From NCBI GenBank assembly GCA_946482165.1, contig CAMLQS010000020.1:1-28352 (forward strand): a stretch of DNA of 28,352 nt. The letters run 5' to 3'. A program made the position numbers and the translations under genes. Below the pieces are notes generated by a model. That model had not been told where the DNA came from and made no database searches. It was given only the letters and a program-made list of their open reading frames with translations. Shown here one piece after another: positions 15,376 through 23,500 of this stretch (within the stretch, counting starts at the first letter, position 1; every line of letters begins with the position of its first letter). The stretch is from an uncultured Verrucomicrobiota bacterium. GTDB lineage: Bacteria > Verrucomicrobiota > Verrucomicrobiae > Opitutales > Opitutaceae.

Positions 15376-16290
15376 ATGAATCACCCATTCAAAAGCCGGG
15401 GACGGTCGGTCGGTGCCATCATCGTCGCGTTGCTCATGCCCTTCGCGCCGATCAAGGCCGAGACCGAAGCGCCGGGGGAAAACGCGCGAGAGCTGCTCGA
15501 TGCGGCTTTGGCCTACACGATGCCGCCAGGCTCGTATAAAAAGATCAGCGCCGAGGAAAAGCACGGGATGGAGATCTCGAGGTGCGAGTATCTGACGATA
15601 AAGCCCGATGGAACGCGGCTCAGCCGCACCGAGAGCGAACATCGAGGCGACTACCACGCTTCTCGCTCGACCGAGATCGTAAACGAGGAGGGAAGCTGGT
15701 CGCTGCGCGGAGACAACAGAGCCATCCTTTTCCCGCAAAAGGCGTTCGAGCGCTTTCTCGGAGCGCCGGTCGAGAAGCCCAAGGACAAGATGATGTCGCT
15801 GACGCTTGCGCGAGCGACGGAGGGCGGGGCGGACTATATTGTGATCACCGCCCTGTTGAGCGACGCCGATAGGGCGGGAGCGCGTGCCGTCGGAGAAAAG
15901 GTGGTGAAGCAACTGGGGGGCGGCGCGTTCGGCTCCAAGGCAAGGAAGCAGATGAGCAAGCGGGTGTCGGATAATGTTCCCGCGCAGGTGGAATACTGGC
16001 TGAAGGAGCCCGCGCGCCACTTGGCCGCGATGCGGTTTCTGTCGAAGCGGGGACGGCTCATCACGGAGCAGCGGGTCGATTACGATGCCTATGAGCGGAT
16101 CGCGGACTTGCCGGCGGACAGGTTCACGGTGCCGGAGCACTACACGCGCCTGTATCCATCGAGCTTTTGGGACTGCGTCGATCTGCTCTGGAAGCACGAT
16201 GCCGAGGTGATATCGAGGAAGCCCAAGCGCGGGAAGGGCGAGGCAATTCCACCTGTCGATGGAGCGGATACAGGAGACGGCGCGCCGTAG
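15376..16290 (+). CDS. Secreted hypothetical protein, second tandem paralog
   Basis: A 304-aa paralog of the preceding protein, with roughly half of positions identical by eye. Shared blocks are ENARELLDAALAY, MPPGSYKKIS, YLTIKPDGTRLSRTE, GADYIVIT, WLKEPARHL and ERIADLPA. Residues 1-28 form a signal peptide (MNHPFKSRGRSVGAIIVALL and on, ending PIKA). The greatest divergence is in the middle (about 105-150) and in the C-terminus. The duplication is still visible at DNA level, so it is fairly recent or under conservation. It ends at 16290, convergent with surE. Its function is unknown; the paralogs may bind different ligands or form a pair. Confidence 0.8.
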   Translation: MNHPFKSRGRSVGAIIVALLMPFAPIKAETEAPGENARELLDAALAYTMPPGSYKKISAEEKHGMEISRCEYLTIKPDGTRLSRTESEHRGDYHASRSTEIVNEEGSWSLRGDNRAILFPQKAFERFLGAPVEKPKDKMMSLTLARATEGGADYIVITALLSDADRAGARAVGEKVVKQLGGGAFGSKARKQMSKRVSDNVPAQVEYWLKEPARHLAAMRFLSKRGRLITEQRVDYDAYERIADLPADRFTVPEHYTRLYPSSFWDCVDLLWKHDAEVISRKPKRGKGEAIPPVDGADTGDGAP

Positions 16291-16295
16291 GCGGG

Positions 16296-16321
16296 CGCGG
16301 AAACACCGGACCTGTTTCGCG
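16296..16321. terminator. Bidirectional hairpin between convergent genes
   Basis: CGCGGAAACA (16296-16305) and TGTTTCGCG (16313-16321) pair with one bulged base around a 7-base loop. It lies in the 36-base gap between the secreted paralog (+) and surE (-). No T-tract follows, so efficiency is uncertain. Confidence 0.45.
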
Positions 16322-16326
16322 GGGCG

Positions 16327-17106
16327 TTACAGACGCGTGTAGTCGAGGATGCTGTGGCTGATGTGGCCGGCGGCGACGGTGGCTTTGTCGGTCACGAGGC
16401 CGGGCGGGGAGCGGTCGATGGCGTCGGAAAACACGAAGCGATGCGTGCCGTCGTCGGCGGCGGGGCTGAAAAGCTTCGGCACGACGACGCGCGCGGGCAC
16501 GGTGCGGACCACGCGGCTAGCTGGCGTGCAGGGCTTGGGGAAGTTGAGGTTGTGGACGACGAAGTGTTCGCGGCCGGTGGACGGCAGGAGTTCGCCGACC
16601 AAGCGCGCGGCGTGGGCGGCGCTGGCCTCGATGGTGGCGCGGGTGGCCGGGATGGCTTCGAGCTCGCCGCCGGAGGTGAGGTGGCGCCACTCGTCGTAGT
16701 TCAGATCCTGCGAGCAAGCGATGGCGGGGAGGCCGTGGAGCGCGCCCTCCCACGCGGCGGCGATGGTGCCGCTGGCGTTGATGAACCCGAGAGTGGTGTT
16801 GAGCCCGAGGTTGATGCCGGACACGACGCCGTCGAAGGACGATGCGCCGCCGGGGAGTAGATGGGCGAGGGCGATGTTGACGCAATCGGCGGGCGTGCCG
16901 TCGACAGTCCAGGTGGGAGCGCCGAGTCCGTGCTCGGCGCGCGCGGAGGCGACGGGGCGGTGGCGGCACTTGCTGGCGCCGGTCCAGCTTTGCTCATGGA
17001 GCGGGGCGACGACGAAGAGTTCGTGACCGGCCGAGCGAAGCGCGGCGACCAGCGCGTGCAGGAAGGGCGAGCGGATGCCGTCGTCGTTGGAAATCAAAAG
17101 GCGCAT
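16327..17106 (-). CDS. surE: 5'/3'-nucleotidase SurE
   Basis: A 259-aa metal-dependent nucleoside monophosphate phosphatase (EC 3.1.3.5/3.1.3.6). The N-terminus MRLLISNDDGIRSP carries the metal-binding Asp8-Asp9. The third ligand is Ser40 in PLHEQSWTGAS, and Asn99 sits in SGINLGLN. VDGTPADCVNIAL (68-80) is also typical. Length matches the family (about 250 aa). It is the last gene of a minus-strand series starting with an aldo/keto reductase. The 54-base gap before it suggests co-transcription with the small Cys-rich-tail gene. Confidence 0.95.
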   Translation of the reverse strand: MRLLISNDDGIRSPFLHALVAALRSAGHELFVVAPLHEQSWTGASKCRHRPVASARAEHGLGAPTWTVDGTPADCVNIALAHLLPGGASSFDGVVSGINLGLNTTLGFINASGTIAAAWEGALHGLPAIACSQDLNYDEWRHLTSGGELEAIPATRATIEASAAHAARLVGELLPSTGREHFVVHNLNFPKPCTPASRVVRTVPARVVVPKLFSPAADDGTHRFVFSDAIDRSPPGLVTDKATVAAGHISHSILDYTRL

Positions 17107-17160
17107 GGCGCCAAAGGAGGCGCGAAGCGCGGCGGGCGAAAGGAAAAAGGCGCGGGCGAA

Positions 17161-17463
17161 TCAATCGCAGCCGCAGGAGCCGCCGCCGCTGTCGCACGAA
17201 GAACCGCTATCGCAGCCGCAGGAGCTGTCGGGGCCGGATGAGGACCCGCTGTCGTGATGTTGGGACGAAGCCGAGTGCGCGTCGGTTGACACAGCCGAAT
17301 GCAACAGGGCCGACGAATAGACGTCGTTCGACGACACCGGGGAACGGCCGGAGTAATGAGGAGGTTGCGGACCACGCGTGTATCCTTGCGCGGCTCGTGC
17401 GAGGCTGATCGCAAGCACGAGCAATCCGACCAGGAGCCCGACGAAGATGAGAGCGGCGAACAC
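17161..17463 (-). CDS. Small membrane protein with Ser/Cys/Gly-rich C-terminal tail
   Basis: A 100-aa hypothetical protein starting with GTG at 17463. Residues 1-24 are one membrane helix (FAALIFVGLLVGLLVLAISL), without a clear cleavage site. Residues 25-70 are polar, with His and Ser. Residues 71-100 are almost only Ser, Gly, Asp and Cys, with five cysteines (82, 84, 90, 97, 99) ending SCGCD. The neighbouring gene upstream (17530-18324) ends in a similar Cys/Gly tail. I do not recognise the family. The tail could bind metal, form disulfides or thioether crosslinks, or be a low-complexity secretion/anchoring tail. Confidence 0.7.
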   Translation of the reverse strand: MFAALIFVGLLVGLLVLAISLARAAQGYTRGPQPPHYSGRSPVSSNDVYSSALLHSAVSTDAHSASSQHHDSGSSSGPDSSCGCDSGSSCDSGGGSCGCD

Positions 17464-17529
17464 GGTGAAATTTTGTGCCGCTTCCGGATGCAGGTTCCAA
17501 GCGGAAAGCCTTGGCGAACGTGTGGTCGA

Positions 17530-18324
17530 TCAGTCGCCTCCGCCGCAACCGCCCCCGCCGCAACCGCTCCCGCAGCCGGAGTCTCCGCCGCCGTCGGATG
17601 AGTCCGACGAACCGCTTCCGCAGGAGTGGACGCTGCAACCCGTCGCGGTGGAGCAGCCGCCCGAGCGCCGGTTGTCGCGGTCCTTTCCGCGCCCGCCGCC
17701 AAGCAGGCGCACGATCACGAAAATGAGCAGCGCGAGAACAAGTCCGAAACACGCCACGGCCAGCAGGGCGTTGCCGCGGACGATCGCTCCGAGCCCGAGC
17801 GCGGCGGCGGGAACGAGCAACGCGAGAAGCGCGGCCCGGCGGAGCCCGGGTTTGGGCAGGATGAGATGATCGGCCGGGGCGACCGAGATGGGCGAGGCTC
17901 CCGGCGCGAAGCGCCGTGCCGCAGGCGGCCAGATATCGGCGGGGGGCGGATGGCCGAATTCTTCGCGGTAGAGACGAAGCGTGCGCTCATAGCATTCGTG
18001 ATAACGCGTGTCTTCGGCGACGCCGCCGCGAGTCGGGCCGTGGTGCAGCTCCCGCTCGAGAACGTCGCGGCAAAGGCGATGCCAGTAGGAGCGGGTGTAG
18101 CAGAGATGGAGGTGCCAGGCTTGGTCGACGGCGACGGAGGGCGTGACCGTTTCGGACGACACTGCGGCGAGATAGATAAAGCGCAGGTATTCCTCCACGA
18201 TCCGTTGCGCGCGCGGAAGCGACCAACGATTTTCCCGGGCGAGGCGCGCGGTGAAAGTGAGCGAGGGCGCGCCGTCGTCGATGGCGAAGGCGGCGACGCG
18301 GGATGCGAGTGCGGGATCGCGCAT
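17530..18324 (-). CDS. GRDP-like domain membrane protein with Cys/Gly-rich C-terminus
   Basis: A 264-aa protein. Residues about 1-135 resemble the GRDP-like (glycine-rich domain protein) region: VDQAWHLHLCYTRSYWHRLC (66-85), VLERELHHGPTRGG (88-101), and YERTLRLYREEFGHPPPADI (112-131), with conserved Trp/His. Two membrane helices follow at about 162-182 and 185-208. Residues 212-264 are a low-complexity tail of Gly, Ser, Asp and Cys with six cysteines (224, 230, 235, 251, 255, 260), ending GCGGGGCGGGD. This resembles the GCGG-type tails of bacterial TIGR04222-like membrane proteins (recollection, not tested). The small Cys-tail gene follows 66 bases later; the aldo/keto reductase gene ends 22 bases before its start. 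Function unknown. Confidence 0.75.
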   Translation of the reverse strand: MRDPALASRVAAFAIDDGAPSLTFTARLARENRWSLPRAQRIVEEYLRFIYLAAVSSETVTPSVAVDQAWHLHLCYTRSYWHRLCRDVLERELHHGPTRGGVAEDTRYHECYERTLRLYREEFGHPPPADIWPPAARRFAPGASPISVAPADHLILPKPGLRRAALLALLVPAAALGLGAIVRGNALLAVACFGLVLALLIFVIVRLLGGGRGKDRDNRRSGGCSTATGCSVHSCGSGSSDSSDGGGDSGCGSGCGGGGCGGGD

Positions 18325-18346
18325 GCGCGGACTCGGCAGGTTGGTT

Positions 18347-19333
18347 TTAGTAGGGACCGCGGATGTGCGGCAGGACCTCGGCGCGGTAAAAGTCGGCGAG
18401 GCGCAGGTGGAGGTCTGGCGGCAGCCGGCGGAGGTCGGAAACCGCGGCGTTGTCGGTGACCTGGGTCAAGCGGCTGGCGCCGGTGATGACGGTGGTGACC
18501 GCGCTATGGTCGAGAATCCAACGCTGCGCCAGCTGGGCGAGCGTCCAGCCTGCGGGGGCGAAGGCCTTGAGCGCCTCCGCGAGCTCGACGGCTTTTTCGA
18601 AGGGGATGCCGGCGAAGGTTTCGCCGACGTTGAAGGCGGCGCCGTCCCGGTTGTAGTTGCGGTGGTCGCTCGCGGGAAAAGTGGTGGCGCGGGTGAAGCG
18701 TCCGGAAAGCACGCCGCTGGCGAGGGGGAGGCGGACGATGATGGCCACGCCTTGCGACTGCGCCTGAGGGAAGAGCCGTTCGGCGGGCTTTTGCCGGAAG
18801 ACGTTGAAGATGACCTGGAGCGAGGCGAGTCCCTCCTGGGCGAGGCACAGCAGGCCTTCGTCGACGGACTCGACGCTGGCGCCGAAGGCGCGAATCTTCC
18901 CCTCGGCGCGGAGGCGTCGCAGCCACTCGAAGACCTCGCCGCGGCGGAGCACTTCGGTGGGCACGCAGTGGAGCTGGGTCAGGTCGAGAACGTCGACACC
19001 CAGCCGGCGCAGCGAGTCTTCGGTGGCGGCCCGCAGGCCGGACTCGGTGTAGCGGTCGGGGTAGAGGGCGGCGGTGCGTCCGAGCTTGGTGGCGACGAAG
19101 ATGTCCTTCCGGGGCGTCTCGCGGAGGAAGCGCCCGACGAGGGTCTCGCTGCGACCGGAGCCGTATACGTCAGCGGTATCGAAGAAGTTGATACCGGCGT
19201 CGGCCGCGGCGTGGAGGATGGCCAGCGCTGAGGCGTCGTCGACGGCGCCCCAGTCGGCGCCTCCGAGCTGCCAGCAGCCAAGGCCGATTTCGGATGCGGG
19301 AAAGGAGGTCCGTGCGAAGGAGCGGGTTCTCAT
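18347..19333 (-). CDS. Aldo/keto reductase family oxidoreductase
   Basis: A 328-aa NAD(P)H-dependent carbonyl reductase of the aldo/keto reductase superfamily with a TIM barrel fold. The catalytic tetrad is visible: Asp52 and Tyr57 in NFFDTADVYGSGRSE, Lys83 in FVATKLG, and His122 in LTQLHCVP. SGVLSGRF and LAQRWILDHSAVTTVITGA are typical of the KCAB/Tas-like subgroup, with the C-terminal nucleotide-binding region. ATG 19333 gives the standard start MRTRSFARTSFPASEIGLG. It is divergent from the protease gene at 19458 and probably heads the series to surE. Substrate unknown. Confidence 0.93.
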   Translation of the reverse strand: MRTRSFARTSFPASEIGLGCWQLGGADWGAVDDASALAILHAAADAGINFFDTADVYGSGRSETLVGRFLRETPRKDIFVATKLGRTAALYPDRYTESGLRAATEDSLRRLGVDVLDLTQLHCVPTEVLRRGEVFEWLRRLRAEGKIRAFGASVESVDEGLLCLAQEGLASLQVIFNVFRQKPAERLFPQAQSQGVAIIVRLPLASGVLSGRFTRATTFPASDHRNYNRDGAAFNVGETFAGIPFEKAVELAEALKAFAPAGWTLAQLAQRWILDHSAVTTVITGASRLTQVTDNAAVSDLRRLPPDLHLRLADFYRAEVLPHIRGPY

Positions 19334-19457
19334 GGGGGGAGGGAACGATGTGGACTCCGGCGGGGCGGAGGCAATGCCGGGGGCGGAGATTGCGCAGAAG
19401 ACGGGGTCCGGGCAGAAAGCGATTTTCGCCGGGGCGAGTTTCTGTCGTGGTTTCGGC

Positions 19458-20282
19458 ATGAGGCGTTTCCGGATTTTGCGCATGCTCTTCATTGCGGGGT
19501 CGATAGTGGCTTTGGCCGGCGAGGCGGCTTGCGCCGAGGCGCGCGTGTGGACCGCGGCGGACGGGCGGACTTTGCAGGGCGAATGGCTGGAAACCGGGGA
19601 GAAGGCGGTGAAGGTGCGGCGCGAGGACGGCCAAGTGTTCGATATTCCGCTGGATATGCTCGCCGAGACGGATCGGGCCTGGGCGATCGAGCAAGGCAGG
19701 GCGAAGGCTGCCGCGAGGCCCGCCGCGCCGGTCGCGCTTCCCAAGGAGCGCAGCGACGCGGAGAAAAGGGCGGGGACGGAAGCGTCGCGTCGCGCGGCTT
19801 TTTTGAAGGGACCGCTGGTTTACCGTCTTTCGGAGGGAGCGGAGAAGTGGCCGGAGGAGCGGCGACGCGTGATCGTGGAGGCGATGGACGCGGCGGTGGC
19901 GTTCCTCAACGAACACGGAAAGTTCAAAAAAACGGTGACGGCCAACAACAGTCCGGGGACGCCGACGGCGGACGCGAATTGGGACGGGTGGATCAACTGG
20001 GGCGGCTCGATCAGCCGCCGGGTGGCTTTGCACGAGATCGCGCACACGCTGGGCGTGGGCACCCACTCGCGTTGGCGAGAGAACATCAAGGATGGCAAGT
20101 GGACGGGGCGGCACGCGCTGCGTCAGCTGCGCGAATTCGACGGCGCCGATGCGGTGCTGCACGCCGACAAGATGCATTTCTGGCCCTACGGGCTGAATTT
20201 CGACAACGAGTCGTCGCCGGAGAACGATCTTCGCTTCGTGAAGATGGTGGCGGCGCTGCGCAAAGACATGGAGATCGAGTGA
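19458..20282 (+). CDS. Secreted SHD1-like domain protein with metzincin-type zinc motif
   Basis: A 274-aa exported protein. Residues 1-26 form a signal peptide (LRMLFIAGSIVALAGEAACA). Residues about 29-78 resemble an SHD1/SLA1-homology domain (RVWTAADGRTLQGEWLE, VKVRREDGQVFDIPLDML), a module common in secreted planctomycete and verrucomicrobial proteins. Residues about 115-274 are a putative metalloprotease domain with HEIAHTLGVGTH (192-203), an exact match to HExxHxxGxxxH: three zinc-binding His and a catalytic Glu. No clear Met-turn is assignable, although KMHFWPYGLN may play that role. The small catalytic domain resembles uncharacterised bacterial metzincin-like proteins. Location is periplasmic or extracellular; the target is unknown. 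Confidence 0.85.
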   Translation: MRRFRILRMLFIAGSIVALAGEAACAEARVWTAADGRTLQGEWLETGEKAVKVRREDGQVFDIPLDMLAETDRAWAIEQGRAKAAARPAAPVALPKERSDAEKRAGTEASRRAAFLKGPLVYRLSEGAEKWPEERRRVIVEAMDAAVAFLNEHGKFKKTVTANNSPGTPTADANWDGWINWGGSISRRVALHEIAHTLGVGTHSRWRENIKDGKWTGRHALRQLREFDGADAVLHADKMHFWPYGLNFDNESSPENDLRFVKMVAALRKDMEIE

Positions 20283-20340
20283 GTCCTGGACTGTAGCCGG
20301 CGCCGCTTCGGATTTGGCACAGGGCCGAGCCGGAGCGCGG

Positions 20341-20358
20341 ACACGGAGTTCACGGAGG
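20341..20358. repeat. Short ACACGGAGTTCACGGAGG element
   Basis: A CACGGAG unit is repeated (CACGGAGTT CACGGAGG) in the 232-base convergent gap 20283-20514. It resembles the dispersed 'CACGGAG' intergenic sequences that I recall from Verrucomicrobia and related phyla. The remainder of the gap holds no gene that I can see. Confidence 0.35.
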
Positions 20359-20503
20359 AAAGGCCGATCACGATCTTCAGTGCGGGTGGGCGCCGTGCGC
20401 GCTGTGTCGGCGCTCTGAGTTTTCGATGGCTAAACTCGATTGTGCCCGCGCTCGTTCTCGGGCGCAACCGGCACGGCGGGGGACGGCCGTGGCTGCACTT
20501 TTC

Positions 20504-20518
20504 CTGAAATTATTTCAG
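20504..20518 (-). terminator. AT-rich palindrome overlapping the stop codon of the RCC1 gene
   Basis: CTGAAAT (20504-20510), one base, ATTTCAG (20512-20518) form a near-perfect palindrome that includes the TGA stop of the minus-strand gene. It is followed on that strand by GGAAAAGTGC, not a T-run. It could be a weak hairpin or a chance palindrome. Confidence 0.25.
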
Positions 20519-23500
20519 TTTCCGACGGGGAGCAGCCGGAACTCGTGGGAGGTGGCTTCGCCAGCGGGGTCGAGCGAGGGCAGGAGGAAAAAGCCTTCGG
20601 CGACGGCGGCATCGGTTTCTCCGGCCGGCGCTTGACGCAGCGTGCCGGAGAAATCGACGGTGCGCTTGATCGCGCGGGTCGTTTCGGGGGCTTCATCCCT
20701 GAGCTGGAAGCGTCCGTTGAATGCGCCCGTGGAGGGGTTTAGATTCAGGATCTTCCATCCGGTGGGATTGTTTGCCGGCATCGTCGGGTCGACGATCATG
20801 AAGCGGCCGGCGGGGCTGAGCACCAGGACCGCGGGAAGGTCGTCGGCGGAGGCGCCAAGATTCGTGTCGTCCGATCCATGGACGATCTCCACGACCCCGG
20901 ATTGGGCGGCCGTATCCGCCAGACCGAGACGCTGGGCCAGGGTGGCGGCCGGGCGGACGGGATTGGTGACGCGTTCGGTTTGAGGCGGGAGCCAAGGGTC
21001 GAGGATGGCGGCGCAGGCCAGCGGGCCGAAGCCGGAGCGGTAGGCGCGGTCGCGTGTCTTGGCGGTCGGGGGCAGGGCGGCTTTGCGCCAGTAGAGGACC
21101 GTGCCGGAATCGGCTGGGATGTAGAAACGACCCGCGCGCGAAGAATCCGGGTGGGCTTGCAGCTGGAGGTTGCCGGCGACGAAGGAGTCGCGTCGCGCGC
21201 CGTAAGGAGCGAGCCAGAGCCGATAGGCGCGGTTCGGAGTGGGTTTGAAGGTGGCGGTGAGCAGGGTGCCATCGGCTAGTTTGCCGGCGAGGGAGAGGTT
21301 GGCGCTACGTGCGAGGAGGCGCGCCTTGGCGTGGCCGGAGCCGGCGACCACGATCGTTTCCTCCGAGTCGACGCCGGGGCCGAGAACGAGCGTATGGGCG
21401 CTTGCGGGGAGGTCCTTGGGGGCCGCGGGGAGGCCGAGTTTGACGCCGTGCGAGAACGCGAGGGGGGCGTCGGCCCCGCGGGTCACGAGGCCGGATGCGC
21501 CGTCGTTTGTGACGGTGACCGAGAGGGCAAGCGCGGGAAGCTGCTCGGTGGCGGCGCGGGTGTGCGTGAGGTAGGCGCTCGAGGCGTCGTCGGAGGGAAC
21601 GAGTTTGCCGCGGAGAACGACCGTTTTGGTCTCCGCGCCGAGCAGAAGTTTGCCGGTGTAGGTGAGGTCGCGCGCGGACACGACCAGCTCGATTTTGCCG
21701 ACGGGGGAGGCGAAATCTTCCGAGTCGGCGGAGCCGCCGACGAGCGCTTCGTAGGCGCCGCCGAACCCGACCACCTTTAGTTCGGGCGTGCTCGCGGCCA
21801 AGGTGAAGGTGTAGTTGGGCGCTTCTCCGCCCGTAAGCGTGAGGGGATAATTGCCGGCGGGGCTGTTCAAGGTCGCGGTGGTGGTCACCGTCGGCGGAGT
21901 GGTGATGACGCCGGCCTTGAACGGGGTGTCGGCACCGACCAAGCCGACGTAGCTGAGCACAAAAACCGGGTTGGGCTTGGTGACCGCGCGGGCGGTGTTC
22001 GAAACGAAAACGACGAGGTTCTTTTTCGCGACGGCGATGGTGTGGGTTAGCGAGGCTTCCGCGAAGTCCGCATTGGCGGGGCTGGCTGCTTTGATGACAA
22101 CGGTTCCGGCACCGGTGAAGGTGAGCTGGCCGCCTTCCAACGCGGCGGGTCCGGAGACGACGGAGATGACCGGGGTGAGTCCCGGCGCGGACGACGTGGC
22201 GGACACGGAAATCGGTTCGTCGCCGTAGGTGGCGGTTGCGGGCGGGACAGGATCAAAGGCGAGCGTCTGGGGCGGGAGGGTGATCTGGATCGTGCGTCGC
22301 ACCGGGGTGGCGGCGGCGTAGGAGACGCCGTCCTTGATGGCGGCGGGCCGGGTCGCCTCGATGACGATGGCGCCGATGCCGGTGTAGGTGAGGACGGCGC
22401 CGTCCACGGTGCCCGGGCCGGAGATACGCGCCAAGGTGACAGGGAGGCCGGAGCTGGAGGTGGCGGAGAGGGTGAGCTGACCCGAAGGGGCTGCGAAGAC
22501 CCGAGGCTCGGGTTGGGCGAAATCTATCGTCTGGGTCTCATCGTAGACGGCGGTGACGGTGATGCTGGCGGTGATGAGATTGAAGGACCGGTCCCACTCG
22601 CGAAACACTTTCCCCTCAGGGGCGGTAAACACCGGTGCGAGGGCGGCCTCACCGATTCTGATGGTTTGGACCAGTTCGCCGCCGCCGGTTCGCGCGGCAC
22701 CTTCGCCGAGGGCGAAGGTGACGGTGAAGGTGGGCGTGGCGGGGGTTTGCAGGAGCAGGGTGTGGGTCGAGGCGGTGGCAAGGTCCACGATGCCGTTGGA
22801 GGCGACGAGCACGGGTGAGAAGCGGTCCTCCGTGGTGCCATCGCCAAGCTGGCCTTCGCTGTTGGCGCCCATGGCCCAAAGGGAACCGTCGCGTTTGAGG
22901 AGGAAGGTGTGAGCGGCGCCGGGGATGATGCGCGCGGCCGAGAACGGGGCGAGCTGGGGCACGGGGTGTTCGACAGCGTCGGCCGAGCCCAGACCAAGTT
23001 GGCCGTGGGTGTTGTCGCCCATGACCCAGACGGATCCGTCGGCGCGGACAAAGAGGGAGTGGAGGCCGCCGGCGGCCGCGTGCGTGACCTGAGACGCGAT
23101 TTGCACGGGCGTGTCGGCGCCGACCAGGTCTCCGGTGCCGAGTTGGCCCCGTTCGTTTTGTCCGAAGGCCCAGAGGGTGCCGTCGGTTTTGGTGAACAAG
23201 GTGTGGAAATGGCCGGTGGCGAAGGATCCGACGCCGGTGGCGATCTCGATGGGCGTGGCGGAAGAGGCTTCCGCGCCATATTTGCCGAGGGCGTAGAGCT
23301 TGCCGTCGTTCTTTAGGTAGACGCTATGGGCGTCGCCGCCGGCGAACTGAACGACGTCGGTGGCGAGCTGGTAGGGCTTGTTGGCCGCGGCGGCTTCAGG
23401 GGCTTGGCCGAGCTGATCGTCGTCGTTGGCGCCCATGCCCCAGAGCGTGCCGTCGGTTTTGAGGAAAAGGCTGTGGCCGGCGCCGGCGGAGACTTGCACG

